DNA of 64,000 nt from an uncultured Flavobacteriales bacterium (GTDB taxonomy: Bacteria; Bacteroidota; Bacteroidia; Flavobacteriales_D; Crocinitomicaceae). How positions within the stretch are numbered: position 1 is the first letter of the stretch; each line of letters opens with the position of its first letter. Location of the stretch: NCBI GenBank assembly GCA_913059205.1, contig CAJXRM010000003.1, forward strand, positions 30,037 to 94,036, written 5' to 3'. Shown here piece after piece: positions 53,461 to 62,989 of the stretch. The translations under genes were made by a program, and so were the position numbers. The notes beneath the pieces were generated by a model. The model saw only the letters and a program-made list of their open reading frames with translations. It was not told the origin of the DNA and did no database searches.

Positions 53461-56400
53461 ATGAAATCTATTGTTAATACAATTAATGCAATGAAATATT
53501 TAGTCATATTGCTATTGGTTTTTGGACAAAACTTCTCAAATGCTCAATGTAATTTGACGATTAGCTCACCTTCCCCGACACAAGTTTGTCCGGGAACCGT
53601 GGTAAACCTTTCTGGTTCTGCAACAGTATATGGAGCCAATCAATCTTTTAACTTTAATGTTGGATCTTTACCTTCTGGTTGGTCCGTTGCAGGTGGAGCC
53701 AGTTTTTCTGCTCCTTGTGGTGCTGGTCCTGATGGAAACTATTTTTGGGCTTCCACGGCTGGTTCTGGAGTACCATTTATTCAAACGGCTGGTTTCGATG
53801 TATGCTCAGGTGGAAGTATTTTATTTGATATGAGATATGCAATTCAAGGAGGTGCATCTCCTTGTGAAGGCCCTGATTTGGCTAATGAAGGTGTAACTCT
53901 TCAGTATAGTTTGAACAATGGCGCCACTTGGATTGATATTGTTTATTACAGTCCGGGAGGTTATACATTACCAACAAATCCCAATACAACTGGATCTGTA
54001 GCTACCGGAGTCACACCCTATACTTCTTGGAATACATTTGGTGTGGCTATACCTCCAGCTGCAATATCTGGTAATACAATGTTTCGATGGGTACAAGATA
54101 ATTCGTCAGGAACTTGTTGCGATAACTGGGGGATTGACAACGTATTTATTAATGCTGGACCTTGTTTAACAGCGAATATAAATTGGAGTAACGGTCAGAA
54201 TGGAGTAAATACTATTTCACCGACTATTAACGCGGACCAATGTTTTACAGCTGATGTTTATGATAACCTAGGGAACTTCCTATGTTCATCTGCAACGTCC
54301 TATTGTTTTACGGTATTTACACCTAGCATAGATGGTGGACCTGACCTCACAATTTGTAACGGGTCATCACTCACCCTAACAGCCTCAGGAGGTTCTGGAT
54401 TTGTTTGGGATAATGGAGTGACAGACGGCGTGCCATTTACGCCACCAATGGGAGTGACAACTTATACTGTAAATGGAACAGATGTTAACGGATGTGCTGC
54501 AACAGATCAAGTGGTTATCACCGTTACTCCAGGAACGCCGCCTACAATTAATCCTGCTGGTCCTACTTGCGTTAGTGCTGGATTGGTACCACTTTCTGGG
54601 AATCCATCTGGAGGAACTTTTACAGGACCTGGCGTAACTGGTACAAATTTCAATCCTGCTACAGCTGGAATAGGTACACATACGATCAATTATTATTATA
54701 CTTCAGGTGGTTGCACGGGATCAGCAACGACAGATATTGTTGTTACTTCTTCTAATACGATTGCTGCAGGAACAAATCAAACGGTTTGTATGAACTCTCC
54801 AATTGCCACTATATCTCTAGCGACGACTTCAGCAACAGGAGCAACCTTTTCAGGTCTTCCAGCTGGTGTTACAGGGTCTTGGGCAGGAAATGTTGCAACA
54901 ATCAGTGGAACTCCGACAGTGAGTGGAACATATAACTATACAGTAACAACTACTGGTGGATGCCCTCCAGCTACAACTTCAGGAACTATTACGGTTACAC
55001 CATTAAACACGATTGCCTCAGGAACGAACCAAACAGTTTGTTCGAACGCACCGATGACAAATATTACCTTAGCAACGACAGGAGCAACAGGTGCAACTTT
55101 TGCAGGACTTCCAGCAGGTGTTACAGGTTCTTGGGCCGGTAACGTAGCTACTATTTCTGGAACACCTACGGTTGCGGGAACATTTAATTATACTGTAACT
55201 ACAACGGGTGGATGTCCGCCGGCATCTACTACTGGAACAATTACTGTAAACCCGGGGAACACTATTGCTCCAGGTACAAATCAAACTGTATGTATTAATT
55301 CAGCTATTGCTAATATTAGTTTAGCTACAACAGGTGCAACAGGAGCTACTTTCGCAGGCCTTCCAGCAGGCGTTACAGGATCATGGGCAGGAAATGTCGC
55401 AACTATCAGTGGAACTCCAACTGTCGCAGGTGTATTTAATTATACGGTTACTACAACTGGAGGATGTGCTGCTGTAAATACTACAGGAACAATTACGGTT
55501 AATCCATATAATACGATTAGTGCAGGGACAAATCAGACTGTTTGTATAAATTCGCCTTTAACAGCTATCAATTTAACTACAACTGCAGCTACGGGAGCAA
55601 CCTTTGCAGGCTTGCCTGCAGGTGTAACTGGATCATGGGCAGGAAATGTTGCAACTATTAATGGAACACCAACTGTTGCGGGAACGTTTAACTATACAGT
55701 TACAACGACAGGTGGGTGTCCACCAGCCACAACAACTGGAACAATTACTGTAACTCCATTAAATACAATTTCCGCAGGCGTGGATGGAACAACATGTGTT
55801 AACTCAGCGTTGCCAAATATTACACTTACAACAACAGGTGCAACAGGTGCCACGTTTACAGGTCTTCCTGCTGGAGTAACAGGTTCTTGGGCAGGAAATG
55901 TTGTAACTATAAGTGGTACGCCAACAGTATCTGGTACTTTTAATTATACAGTGACTACTACTGGTGGTTGTCCTCCAGCAACTGCTTCAGGAACAATAAC
56001 AGTTGTATTAATTAACACGATTGCACCTGGAACAAATCAAACGGTTTGTATTAATTCAGCGATTACAAATATTAGTCTTGCAACTTCGGGTGCGACAGGA
56101 GCAACTTTTGCCGGTTTACCTCCAGGCGTAACAGGGTCTTGGGCTGGAAACACTGCAACAATCAGTGGGACGCCAACAGCCGCAGGAACCTATAATTACA
56201 CAATTACAACGACAGGTGGTTGTCCTCCAGCGGGAACGTCAGGAACAATTACCGTAAATCCAATGAATACCATAGCTGCTGGTACAGATCAAACAGTTTG
56301 TATGAACTCAGCTATAGCTGATATAACGTTGGCGACAACTGCAGCGACAGGTGCTACTTTTACAGGACTTCCAGCAGGTGTTACTGGGTCATGGGCAGGA

Positions 56401-57564
56401 AATGTTGCGACAATAAGTGGAACTCCAACTGTATCGGGTACTTTTAACTATACAGTCACAACAACAGGAGGTTGTCCGCCCGCAACAGCAACTGGTACTA
56501 TAACAGTTACTCCTTTAAATACGATTGCTGCCGGTACAAGTCAAGCAATTTGTGTGAACTCTGCTATTACGAATATCACTTTAGCAACAACGGGTGCTAC
56601 GGGCGCTACATTTACGGGACTCCCAGCAGGAGTAACGGGTACTTGGGCAGGAAATGTTGTAACTATAAGTGGAACGCCTTCAGTGGATGGAGTATTTAAT
56701 TACACTGTTACAACAACTGGCGGTTGTCCGCCTGCCACGGCTACTGGAACTATTACGGTTTACAGTCTTCCAATTGTAGATTTTAGTGCAGATGTTCTTC
56801 AAGGATGTGAACCCTTAGATGTAGTTTTCACGAATGAAACTGTTGCTGGTGCTGCATTGGATGTTTGCGTTTGGAATTTAGGTGATGGAACTATTGTAAA
56901 TGATTGTGGACCGATTTCTCATACTTATGCGAATGCAGGTTATTATGATGTTTCGTTAATGACAACAGATGTTAATGGATGTTCGAATTCTTATTCAGTG
57001 CCTAGTTATATTTACGTTGAAGCTTATCCAGAAGCTTCTTTTACGCCAACAAACATTCTAATTACTTCAATGCAACCTGTGGTGAATTATGAAAACACTT
57101 CAACTGGAGCAACTAGTTATGTATGGAATTTTGGTGATGGTTCGGCTTCGAGTTCATCATTGAATCCAACACACACTTTCCCTGCAGAAACAGCTGGCGC
57201 ATACACTGTTACTCTGATTTCAAGTTCGCCTATTGGGTGTGCTGATACAGCTTATGGCTATGTGAGAGTTGAAGAAGTATTGATTTATTATTTACCAAAT
57301 ACATTCACTCCAGACGGTGATAATTATAACGAAACATTTAAACCTGTTTTTACAGATGGATTTGATCCTTATAGCTTTTCAATGTTCATTTACAACAGAT
57401 GGGGGGAAATTGTTTGGGAGTCTCATGATACCACTGTTGGTTGGAATGGAAGATATGGTGGGCTACCAGTACAAGATGGAACATATACATGGAAAATCGA
57501 ATTTAAAACTTCAATGAACGATGAAAGAATCATGGATGTCGGACATGTGAATCTGATTCGATAA
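53461..57564 (+). CDS. second giant gliding-type adhesin with T9SS type B sorting domain
   Basis: 1367 residues. Signal peptide (MKYLVILLLVFGQNFSNAQ if started at the internal methionine 53491). N-terminal reelin/MAM-like beta domain with SGTCCDNWGIDNVFINAG, two Ig-like domains, then eight copies of the same 84-residue repeat as in the 46655 gene (about 432-1103), a PKD pair (ENTSTGATSYVWNFGDGSAS) and the C-terminal domain YLPNTFTPDGDNYNETF...IYNRWGEIVWESHDTTVGWNGRYGG...EFKTSMNDERIMDVGHVNLIR. The type B sorting domain is about 75 percent identical to that of the other giant protein, so the two are paralogues arranged in tandem. Confidence 0.85.
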   Translation: MKSIVNTINAMKYLVILLLVFGQNFSNAQCNLTISSPSPTQVCPGTVVNLSGSATVYGANQSFNFNVGSLPSGWSVAGGASFSAPCGAGPDGNYFWASTAGSGVPFIQTAGFDVCSGGSILFDMRYAIQGGASPCEGPDLANEGVTLQYSLNNGATWIDIVYYSPGGYTLPTNPNTTGSVATGVTPYTSWNTFGVAIPPAAISGNTMFRWVQDNSSGTCCDNWGIDNVFINAGPCLTANINWSNGQNGVNTISPTINADQCFTADVYDNLGNFLCSSATSYCFTVFTPSIDGGPDLTICNGSSLTLTASGGSGFVWDNGVTDGVPFTPPMGVTTYTVNGTDVNGCAATDQVVITVTPGTPPTINPAGPTCVSAGLVPLSGNPSGGTFTGPGVTGTNFNPATAGIGTHTINYYYTSGGCTGSATTDIVVTSSNTIAAGTNQTVCMNSPIATISLATTSATGATFSGLPAGVTGSWAGNVATISGTPTVSGTYNYTVTTTGGCPPATTSGTITVTPLNTIASGTNQTVCSNAPMTNITLATTGATGATFAGLPAGVTGSWAGNVATISGTPTVAGTFNYTVTTTGGCPPASTTGTITVNPGNTIAPGTNQTVCINSAIANISLATTGATGATFAGLPAGVTGSWAGNVATISGTPTVAGVFNYTVTTTGGCAAVNTTGTITVNPYNTISAGTNQTVCINSPLTAINLTTTAATGATFAGLPAGVTGSWAGNVATINGTPTVAGTFNYTVTTTGGCPPATTTGTITVTPLNTISAGVDGTTCVNSALPNITLTTTGATGATFTGLPAGVTGSWAGNVVTISGTPTVSGTFNYTVTTTGGCPPATASGTITVVLINTIAPGTNQTVCINSAITNISLATSGATGATFAGLPPGVTGSWAGNTATISGTPTAAGTYNYTITTTGGCPPAGTSGTITVNPMNTIAAGTDQTVCMNSAIADITLATTAATGATFTGLPAGVTGSWAGNVATISGTPTVSGTFNYTVTTTGGCPPATATGTITVTPLNTIAAGTSQAICVNSAITNITLATTGATGATFTGLPAGVTGTWAGNVVTISGTPSVDGVFNYTVTTTGGCPPATATGTITVYSLPIVDFSADVLQGCEPLDVVFTNETVAGAALDVCVWNLGDGTIVNDCGPISHTYANAGYYDVSLMTTDVNGCSNSYSVPSYIYVEAYPEASFTPTNILITSMQPVVNYENTSTGATSYVWNFGDGSASSSSLNPTHTFPAETAGAYTVTLISSSPIGCADTAYGYVRVEEVLIYYLPNTFTPDGDNYNETFKPVFTDGFDPYSFSMFIYNRWGEIVWESHDTTVGWNGRYGGLPVQDGTYTWKIEFKTSMNDERIMDVGHVNLIR
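54754..56769 (+). repeat. eight tandem 252-bp repeats encoding He_PIG-like Ig domains
   Basis: Units begin at 54754, 55006, 55258, 55510 and continue at 252-bp steps to 56518; each encodes NTI-AGTNQTVC-NS-I-NI-LATTGATGATF and GLPAGVTGSWAGN. They are the same family as the four units at 48938-49945. One unit (the fifth) carries GVDGTTC instead of GTNQTVC. Confidence 0.9.
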
Positions 57565-57580
57565 AAATTAATAATAAATA

Positions 57581-57610
57581 AAAAAAGGCGATGTTAACAT
57601 CGCCTTTTTT
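57581..57610. terminator. bidirectional terminator between the adhesin and proline dehydrogenase genes
   Basis: AAAAAAGGCGATGTT / AACATCGCCTTTTTT is a perfect palindrome of 30 bases with A and T tracts on both flanks, suited to stop both convergent transcripts. Confidence 0.9.
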
Positions 57611-58782
57611 TATTTATTACTTTTTCTTCTTTCGATTTCCTTAACTATAAGCGAAAGTTCTCTTGATGTCTGGCCAGCAACAGAAGTGTTTTCATCAGCA
57701 CGACGAAGCAGATAAGGCATTACTTCTTTAATAGGACCGTACGGAACATATTTCGCGACTAAATAGCCATGATGCGCCAAATTGAATGAAATGTGATCAC
57801 TCATCCCTAAAAGTTGAGCAAAGTATACACGCGAATCATCCTTTGATAAATTGTATCTTTCCAACAGCTCAGTAAGAAATAGAGAACTTTGCTCATTATG
57901 CGTTCCAGCGCAGATTGAAACATGATTGATGTTCTGTAAGCTTAATTCTAACGCGCGATTATAATCGTTGTCACTGGCAGCTTTGTTAACTTGAATAGGG
58001 GATGGATAACCTAAATCGTTCGCTCTTTTACGTTCCTTTTCCATGTAAGCTCCTCGAACGATTTTTACACCAAGAATATAACTGTTCGTTTTTGCATGCT
58101 CGATTTCTTTCGTGAGAAAGTTTAATCGATCATGACGATACATTTGAATAGTATTAAATATAATTGCCTTTTTTGTATTATATTTTATACTCATTTGTTG
58201 AGCAATGAGATCAATTCCGTCTTGAATCCATGATTCTTCGCCATCAATAAAAACGGGTACAGAGCATTCAAAGGCCGCCTTGCATATTAGATCAATTCGT
58301 TCGGTTAATTTGGAATAATGAACTTTATCTTCTTCATTAAGGTTATCTATTGATTTATTTGATTTTTCCAATAAGTCAAATCGACAAATACCTGTAACTT
58401 TAAAAACAGCAAAGGGAATGTTGATATTATTTCTTCCTTCTTGAATTGTCGCTATTATTTCCTCGACGGTTTTATCAAAGTCATCTTCAGATGTTTTACC
58501 TTCAATACTATAGTCAAGAATTGTTTTGATATTAGATTGGGCCAATTCGTTTGAAGTATTTAAAGATTCATGAATTGATTCGCCACCACAAAATTGCTGG
58601 AAAATAGTTTTTTTAATAAGCCCTTTAATTGGAAAGTGCAATTTTAAGGCAATTGGAGTTGCCCATTTACCAAACTTTACAATTGTTGGATTGGCAACGA
58701 TTTTAAACAACCAGTACGCGCGTTTTAAATCTTTAGAAGATTTACGGCCAAATGCAATCTTGGTATTTTCAAATGAAATCAT
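57610..58782 (-). CDS. proline dehydrogenase
   Basis: 390 residues. Monofunctional FAD-dependent enzyme of the PutA PRODH domain that oxidises proline to pyrroline-5-carboxylate at the membrane. The TIM-barrel motifs are GVKIVRGAYMEKERKRAND (FAD/substrate strand), FIDGEESWIQDGID (catalytic-face segment), VSICAGTHNEQSSL and the C-terminal YVPYGPIKEVMPYLLRRADENTSV. It is divergent from aroB with 82 bp between starts. No P5C dehydrogenase in the window. Confidence 0.9.
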   Translation of the reverse strand: MISFENTKIAFGRKSSKDLKRAYWLFKIVANPTIVKFGKWATPIALKLHFPIKGLIKKTIFQQFCGGESIHESLNTSNELAQSNIKTILDYSIEGKTSEDDFDKTVEEIIATIQEGRNNINIPFAVFKVTGICRFDLLEKSNKSIDNLNEEDKVHYSKLTERIDLICKAAFECSVPVFIDGEESWIQDGIDLIAQQMSIKYNTKKAIIFNTIQMYRHDRLNFLTKEIEHAKTNSYILGVKIVRGAYMEKERKRANDLGYPSPIQVNKAASDNDYNRALELSLQNINHVSICAGTHNEQSSLFLTELLERYNLSKDDSRVYFAQLLGMSDHISFNLAHHGYLVAKYVPYGPIKEVMPYLLRRADENTSVAGQTSRELSLIVKEIERRKSNK

Positions 58783-58864
58783 GAGTGCAAAATTAATCTG
58801 TTTTGAGTATTTCCATATGCAAGAGTACTTCTTTTTGTATTTTTACTTCAATTTTAAATCTGCC

Positions 58865-59941
58865 ATGAAATATATCGAAGCTCAAAACTACAAACTTGAA
58901 ATTGGAAGCTTAGTTAATTCATCTCTTTCCGAATTACTTAAATCATCTTATGCCAAGTCCAAGAAGGTTATTATCGTGGACGAAAATACAAAGGAATATT
59001 GTCTTGACGCTTTAATTACGAATTTCGACGATTTAAAAGAAGCGGAAGTCATTTTACTACCAGTTGGTGAAGAGAATAAACAATTGTTTATAGTTCAGAA
59101 TGTTTGGGAGGCACTAACAGAATATGGAGTTGGAAGACATGATTTAATAATTAATCTTGGTGGCGGTGTTATAACAGATATGGGCGGATTCATCGCTTCA
59201 TGCTACAAAAGAGGGTGTGATTTTATTAATATACCAACGAGTCTTTTGTCAATGGTAGATGCTTCACTTGGTGGTAAAACGGGAGTTAATTTAGGCTATT
59301 ACAAAAATCAAATTGGGGTATTTTCTAACCCTGTAGCATTGTTTTTGGATCCGTCTTTTTTGGAAACTTTACCTGATGATGAATACCTGAGTGGATATGC
59401 TGAAATGATAAAACATGGACTTATTTCAGATGCTCAATTATTTACAGATGTAATAAATTGTATGAATGGTGAATTTGAGTTTAATGAGGAATTATTGATT
59501 CGATGTATTGAAGTGAAAAATAAAATTGTCTTAATAGATCCAAACGAAAAAGGAATTCGGAAAATTTTAAATTTTGGACATACAATTGGTCATGTGATTG
59601 AAGGTTTCTACATGGAGAGTTCAATTTCGCATGGTCATGCTGTTGCAATTGGAATGGTTATGGAAGCCTATATTTCCATGAAAAAAAATGGATTGTCCGA
59701 AATTGAATACATGACTATAGAGAATTCAATTCTCGGATTTTATGGACTACCGAAATTTTCTGATGAGGACATCCAAGAAATGATTGAAATGCTTCAAAAT
59801 GATAAAAAGAATAGCAATAATGAGATAAAATGTTGCCTCTTAAAGAGTATCGGTGATTGCACTTACGATCAAGTTGTTTCTGAAAAAATCTTTTTAGAAA
59901 CATTCTTACATTTTAAAAACAAGCAAATTAATCTAAACTAA
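58865..59941 (+). CDS. aroB: 3-dehydroquinate synthase
   Basis: 358 residues from ATG 58865 (E. coli 362). Closes the ring of DAHP to 3-dehydroquinate in the shikimate pathway using NAD and Zn. Motifs: VILLPVGEENK, NLGGGVITDMGGFIASCYKRG (NAD binding), SLLSMVDASLGGKTGVNLGYYKNQIG, LSGYAEMIKHGLI, and ILNFGHTIGHVIEG with a Zn-ligand His. The frame continues upstream into sequence complementary to the proline dehydrogenase 5' end, so the earlier ATG at 58691 is not used. The stop overlaps that of the convergent MerR gene by 4 bp. Confidence 0.94.
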   Translation: MKYIEAQNYKLEIGSLVNSSLSELLKSSYAKSKKVIIVDENTKEYCLDALITNFDDLKEAEVILLPVGEENKQLFIVQNVWEALTEYGVGRHDLIINLGGGVITDMGGFIASCYKRGCDFINIPTSLLSMVDASLGGKTGVNLGYYKNQIGVFSNPVALFLDPSFLETLPDDEYLSGYAEMIKHGLISDAQLFTDVINCMNGEFEFNEELLIRCIEVKNKIVLIDPNEKGIRKILNFGHTIGHVIEGFYMESSISHGHAVAIGMVMEAYISMKKNGLSEIEYMTIENSILGFYGLPKFSDEDIQEMIEMLQNDKKNSNNEIKCCLLKSIGDCTYDQVVSEKIFLETFLHFKNKQINLN

Positions 59942-60282
59942 GATTTCAGCTGTAATAGTTTGGTTTTAATTGATTCTAATTTTGATATTACGTCGTTTGA
60001 ATCAACAACTTGCTCAGGTTCATCCATAGTTTTGGATTTCAATGCCTTCTTTGCTCCTTCGAGCGTGTATCCTTTTACTTTTACCAATTGAAAAATAGAT
60101 TGGATTTTAAGAATTTCTTTAGGAGTGAATAGTCGGTTTCCTTTGTTGTTTTTTTTTGGCTTTAGCGTCGTAAATTCTTTTTCCCAAAATCGAATTAATG
60201 AGGTATTCACATCGAACATATCGGCAACTTCTCCAATGGAGTAGTACAATTTAGTTAAATCATGTTCCTTAATGTTTGGCAA
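59938..60282 (-). CDS. MerR-family transcriptional regulator
   Basis: 114 residues. Winged HTH of the MerR type: YYSIGEVADMFDVNTSLIRFWEKEFTTLKPKKNNKGNRLFTPKEILKIQSIFQLVKVKGYTLEGAKKALK, with the helix-turn-helix at the start and the wing NNKGNRLFTP. No effector domain follows beyond a short coiled dimerisation tail (VISKLESIKTKLLQLK). This compact form is common in Bacteroidota; target unknown. Divergent from the queuosine transporter gene (95-bp intergenic gap). Confidence 0.85.
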   Translation of the reverse strand: MPNIKEHDLTKLYYSIGEVADMFDVNTSLIRFWEKEFTTLKPKKNNKGNRLFTPKEILKIQSIFQLVKVKGYTLEGAKKALKSKTMDEPEQVVDSNDVISKLESIKTKLLQLKS

Positions 60283-60377
60283 AACAGAGTTGGTTTTGTA
60301 TCGAATATAGTTATTATTTCCCAGTTGAAAAGTTTGGTTTATGTAAAATTGTTAATTTCAATGAAAAGGAGTAGAAA

Positions 60378-61172
60378 ATGTTCAATCAAAATGGAATAGA
60401 AGAAATAGACTATCAAAGAAGGCGAGAGTGGGTCTTTTTATTGTTAGTAGGCATTTTTCTGGGTTCTTTAACGATGTTAAACATTTTAGGAGTATCGCGT
60501 TTTATAGATTTATCACGGTTTATTGGAATAGATTCCGAAAGCGATATTCGTTTTGTAGTAGCCGTTGGTGTTTTACCGTATCCAATAACATTTTTATGTA
60601 CAGATATTATCTCAGAAATTTACGGTCGTAAAAGAGCTAATATGGTAGTTTGGGTCGGCTTGATTTTGAATCTTTGGGTTTTAGTTGTCTTATGGTTTGG
60701 AGGTTTCCTGGAGGCGCCTAGTACTCTTTTACCGTCAGGAAGTTTACCTTTAGAAGTTGTAGACGGTAAAGCGGTAGCGCCGCATGGATACGTGTTTTAT
60801 GAAATTAGAACATTGACTTTTGGAGCAACAATTGCCTCAATGATAGCATATATTTCAGCTCAGTTCATTGATGTACATATCTTTCACTTTTTAAAGAAGA
60901 AGACAAGTGGGAAAAGACTATGGCTAAGAAATAACGTATCTACTTTAATTAGTCAAATGGTGGATTCAATAGCCGTAATTTTGATAACTCATTTTTATGC
61001 TCATGCTTTGCCAATAGATAGTCCCGATAACTTGTGGAGTGTATTGTGGATGTTTATTTTAAGTAGCTATTTATTTAAGTTTTTCTTTGCCTTATTTGAT
61101 ACAATTCCGATTTATATTTCGGTTCGATTTCTTAGAAAATTTCTAAAAATTGAGGATGAATTAAGTTACTGA
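60378..61172 (+). CDS. queuosine precursor transporter (YhhQ/VUT family)
   Basis: 264 residues with about six membrane spans. Matches the VUT/YhhQ pattern: VGIFLGSLTMLNILGVSRFI, FVVAVGVLPYPITFLCTDIISEIYGRKRANMVVWVGL (the hallmark TDxxxExYGRKxA), and NNVSTLISQMVDSIAVILITHFYAHA (QxxDS). It imports queuine or preQ0/preQ1 for tRNA modification. It lies divergently from the MerR gene and overlaps the convergent MFS stop by 12 bp. Confidence 0.9.
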   Translation: MFNQNGIEEIDYQRRREWVFLLLVGIFLGSLTMLNILGVSRFIDLSRFIGIDSESDIRFVVAVGVLPYPITFLCTDIISEIYGRKRANMVVWVGLILNLWVLVVLWFGGFLEAPSTLLPSGSLPLEVVDGKAVAPHGYVFYEIRTLTFGATIASMIAYISAQFIDVHIFHFLKKKTSGKRLWLRNNVSTLISQMVDSIAVILITHFYAHALPIDSPDNLWSVLWMFILSSYLFKFFFALFDTIPIYISVRFLRKFLKIEDELSY

Positions 61173-62342
61173 ATCGCGATACCTTAAGTGCCAGAATAGG
61201 TAAATGACACTGATTATTGACAAAATAATAATAGGTAGTAAGGTTAAAGCCACAGAATCAAAAGTGTTTTGATAAGTTAGAAGTGTACTAGCAGAACCAA
61301 TCATGACACCTAACTCTAGTCCAATAAACAAAGTTCCTGAACCAATTCCTCGGCGTTCTGGATGAGACAAGTCTGCCGTCCACGCGAACAAAGTTGGACT
61401 TGTAATTCCGGTTGCTAAACCAAAGGTTATCGCCGAAGCGGTGTACAATGTAACTGAATTGGCAAATGCTACCATTGTCAAACTAATAGTAAGTAATGAC
61501 ATGCCGATAATTAATGTTTTTCTCCTTCCAATTACATCAGAAATACCACTGGCAAACAAACGCACGAGCATTGTAGAGATAACATAAAAAAGGAAAAACC
61601 AACCTTTGTTTTCTATTCCTAAATAACCCGATATTTCCGGAGTTATAACTAAAGTCATTCCTGATGCTGCGGCCGAAAGTGTCATGACGATGAATGCCGG
61701 AATAACACTTGGCTCGAGAACGTCTTTCCAGGTTACTTTTAGAAGTGAAAACTTGAATTTTACAGGATTTGGAAGTGTTTCTTTCAACATCATGACCATA
61801 ATAATAGCTAAACCAGCAGAAATAGCAGAAATGAAAAAGAGACTGTTCATTCCAAGAGTATTTTTAATAGGGGATCCTAATGCCTGACCAATTCCCATTC
61901 CGACTGAGAAGAAAACTCCCCAAATTCCCATACCAACGCCTCGCTTGTTTTGTGGTAAGATATCCGTTATCAATGCCGTTGCTCCCGTTGGAGCAAATCC
62001 AGCGCTAAATCCATGCATAAATCGCAAAAACAAAAAGATCGAAACGATTCCAAATAGTGGATATAACAAGGTTACTAGTCCGCCAATAACAATCCCAATT
62101 ATCATCACTTTTTTCCTTCCGATAGTATCTGATAATTTACCAGAGAATGGACGTGAAATCATTGCTGAAATTGAAAATAGTGTGATAATGAGGCCTTTGT
62201 GATTCGCACCATCCATTTCTGTGATGAACCAATTTAATTCTGGAATAATCAAGTTGAAACTGATCATAAACAGTAGCATCGAGACACATATGATCCAAAA
62301 ATTCCGAGGGTATTTAAATTTCACTTTACAAAAATACTCCAT
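61161..62342 (-). CDS. MFS transporter
   Basis: 393 residues with about 12 hydrophobic segments. The MFS loop motif between TM2 and TM3 is SGKLSDTIGRKKVMIIG (GxLaDrxGrkx), repeated in the second half as ASGISDVIGRRKTLIIG. TM5 has GMGIWGVFFSVGMGIGQALGSP (the GxxxGPxxGG-like motif of drug/H+ antiporters), so drug or metabolite efflux is likely. Substrate unknown. Divergent from msrA. Confidence 0.86.
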   Translation of the reverse strand: MEYFCKVKFKYPRNFWIICVSMLLFMISFNLIIPELNWFITEMDGANHKGLIITLFSISAMISRPFSGKLSDTIGRKKVMIIGIVIGGLVTLLYPLFGIVSIFLFLRFMHGFSAGFAPTGATALITDILPQNKRGVGMGIWGVFFSVGMGIGQALGSPIKNTLGMNSLFFISAISAGLAIIMVMMLKETLPNPVKFKFSLLKVTWKDVLEPSVIPAFIVMTLSAAASGMTLVITPEISGYLGIENKGWFFLFYVISTMLVRLFASGISDVIGRRKTLIIGMSLLTISLTMVAFANSVTLYTASAITFGLATGITSPTLFAWTADLSHPERRGIGSGTLFIGLELGVMIGSASTLLTYQNTFDSVALTLLPIIILSIISVIYLFWHLRYRDSVT

Positions 62343-62376
62343 AATCCGTCTTATGTGTTTAAAAAGAAGAAAATAA

Positions 62377-62384
62377 TATCTTTG
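62377..62384 (+). promoter_or_regulatory. msrA -7 promoter element
   Basis: TATCTTTG matches TAnnTTTG; ATG 62413 follows at 29 nt. A TTTA at 62358-62361 is a possible imperfect -33 element. Confidence 0.45.
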
Positions 62385-62412
62385 AACTTAAAATTCTTGA
62401 TTAATTTGATCT

Positions 62413-62943
62413 ATGGAGAAAGAAGCAACGTTTGGAGCTGGATGTTTTTGGTGCATCGAAGCATGTTTTAAAGATGTAAAAGGTGTATTGAAGGTCATTC
62501 CAGGCTATTCTGGAGGGACGAAAGCAACGGCTGATTATAAAACTGTGTGCTCAGGAAAAACAGAACATGCTGAAGTAGCGAGAATTGTTTTTGAAGATTC
62601 AGTCGTTTCATTTGAAAAACTGCTAGAGCTTTTTTGGTTTGTGCATGACCCAACACAGCTAAATCGTCAAGGAAACGACATCGGAAGGCAATACCGTTCA
62701 GTAATTTTTTGTCATGATGAATCCCAAAAAGAAAGTGCGGTATTAGCTAAGAATAGATTAACAGAAGAAAGGGTGTGGGACAAACCAATTGTAACGGAGA
62801 TTGTTGATTTAACAACTTTTTATGCTGCAGAAGATTATCACCATAACTATTTGGAGAATAATCCAACTAACCCTTATTGCCAATCTACCGTGCGACCAAA
62901 GGTGGACAAGTTTAGAAAAGTTTTTGCGGATTTAATAAAATAA
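62413..62943 (+). CDS. msrA: peptide methionine (S)-S-oxide reductase
   Basis: 176 residues. Reduces methionine-S-sulfoxide in proteins. The active-site motif GAGCFWCIEACF begins at residue 8 with the catalytic cysteine near 11; further conserved parts are VIPGYSGGTKATADYKTVCSGKTEHAE and FFWFVHDPTQLNRQGNDIGRQYRSVIF (with LFWFVHDP). The recycling cysteine is near the C-terminus (NPYCQSTVRPKV). A single gene with terminator. Confidence 0.95.
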   Translation: MEKEATFGAGCFWCIEACFKDVKGVLKVIPGYSGGTKATADYKTVCSGKTEHAEVARIVFEDSVVSFEKLLELFWFVHDPTQLNRQGNDIGRQYRSVIFCHDESQKESAVLAKNRLTEERVWDKPIVTEIVDLTTFYAAEDYHHNYLENNPTNPYCQSTVRPKVDKFRKVFADLIK

Positions 62944-62968
62944 AAAAAGGGACTTATTAAGTCCCTTT
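62944..62968. terminator. bidirectional terminator after msrA
   Basis: AAAGGGACTTA (62946-62956) and TAAGTCCCTTT (62958-62968) pair perfectly in a tight hairpin with A and T flanks. It also ends the minus-strand small gene at 62990. Confidence 0.8.
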
Positions 62969-62989
62969 CAAATTTTCGTTCAATATCGA

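Noticed and set aside
54385..55284. Antisense and alternate-frame open frames rich in Ser, Arg and Cys inside the adhesin genes
   Set aside because: They are by-products of the repetitive Thr/Gly-rich coding frame, have no start context, and no credible protein features.
48938..56769. Regular direct repeats that might be read as a CRISPR array
   Set aside because: Period of 252 bp, continuous reading frame and a defined protein domain in each unit; no spacers and no cas genes.
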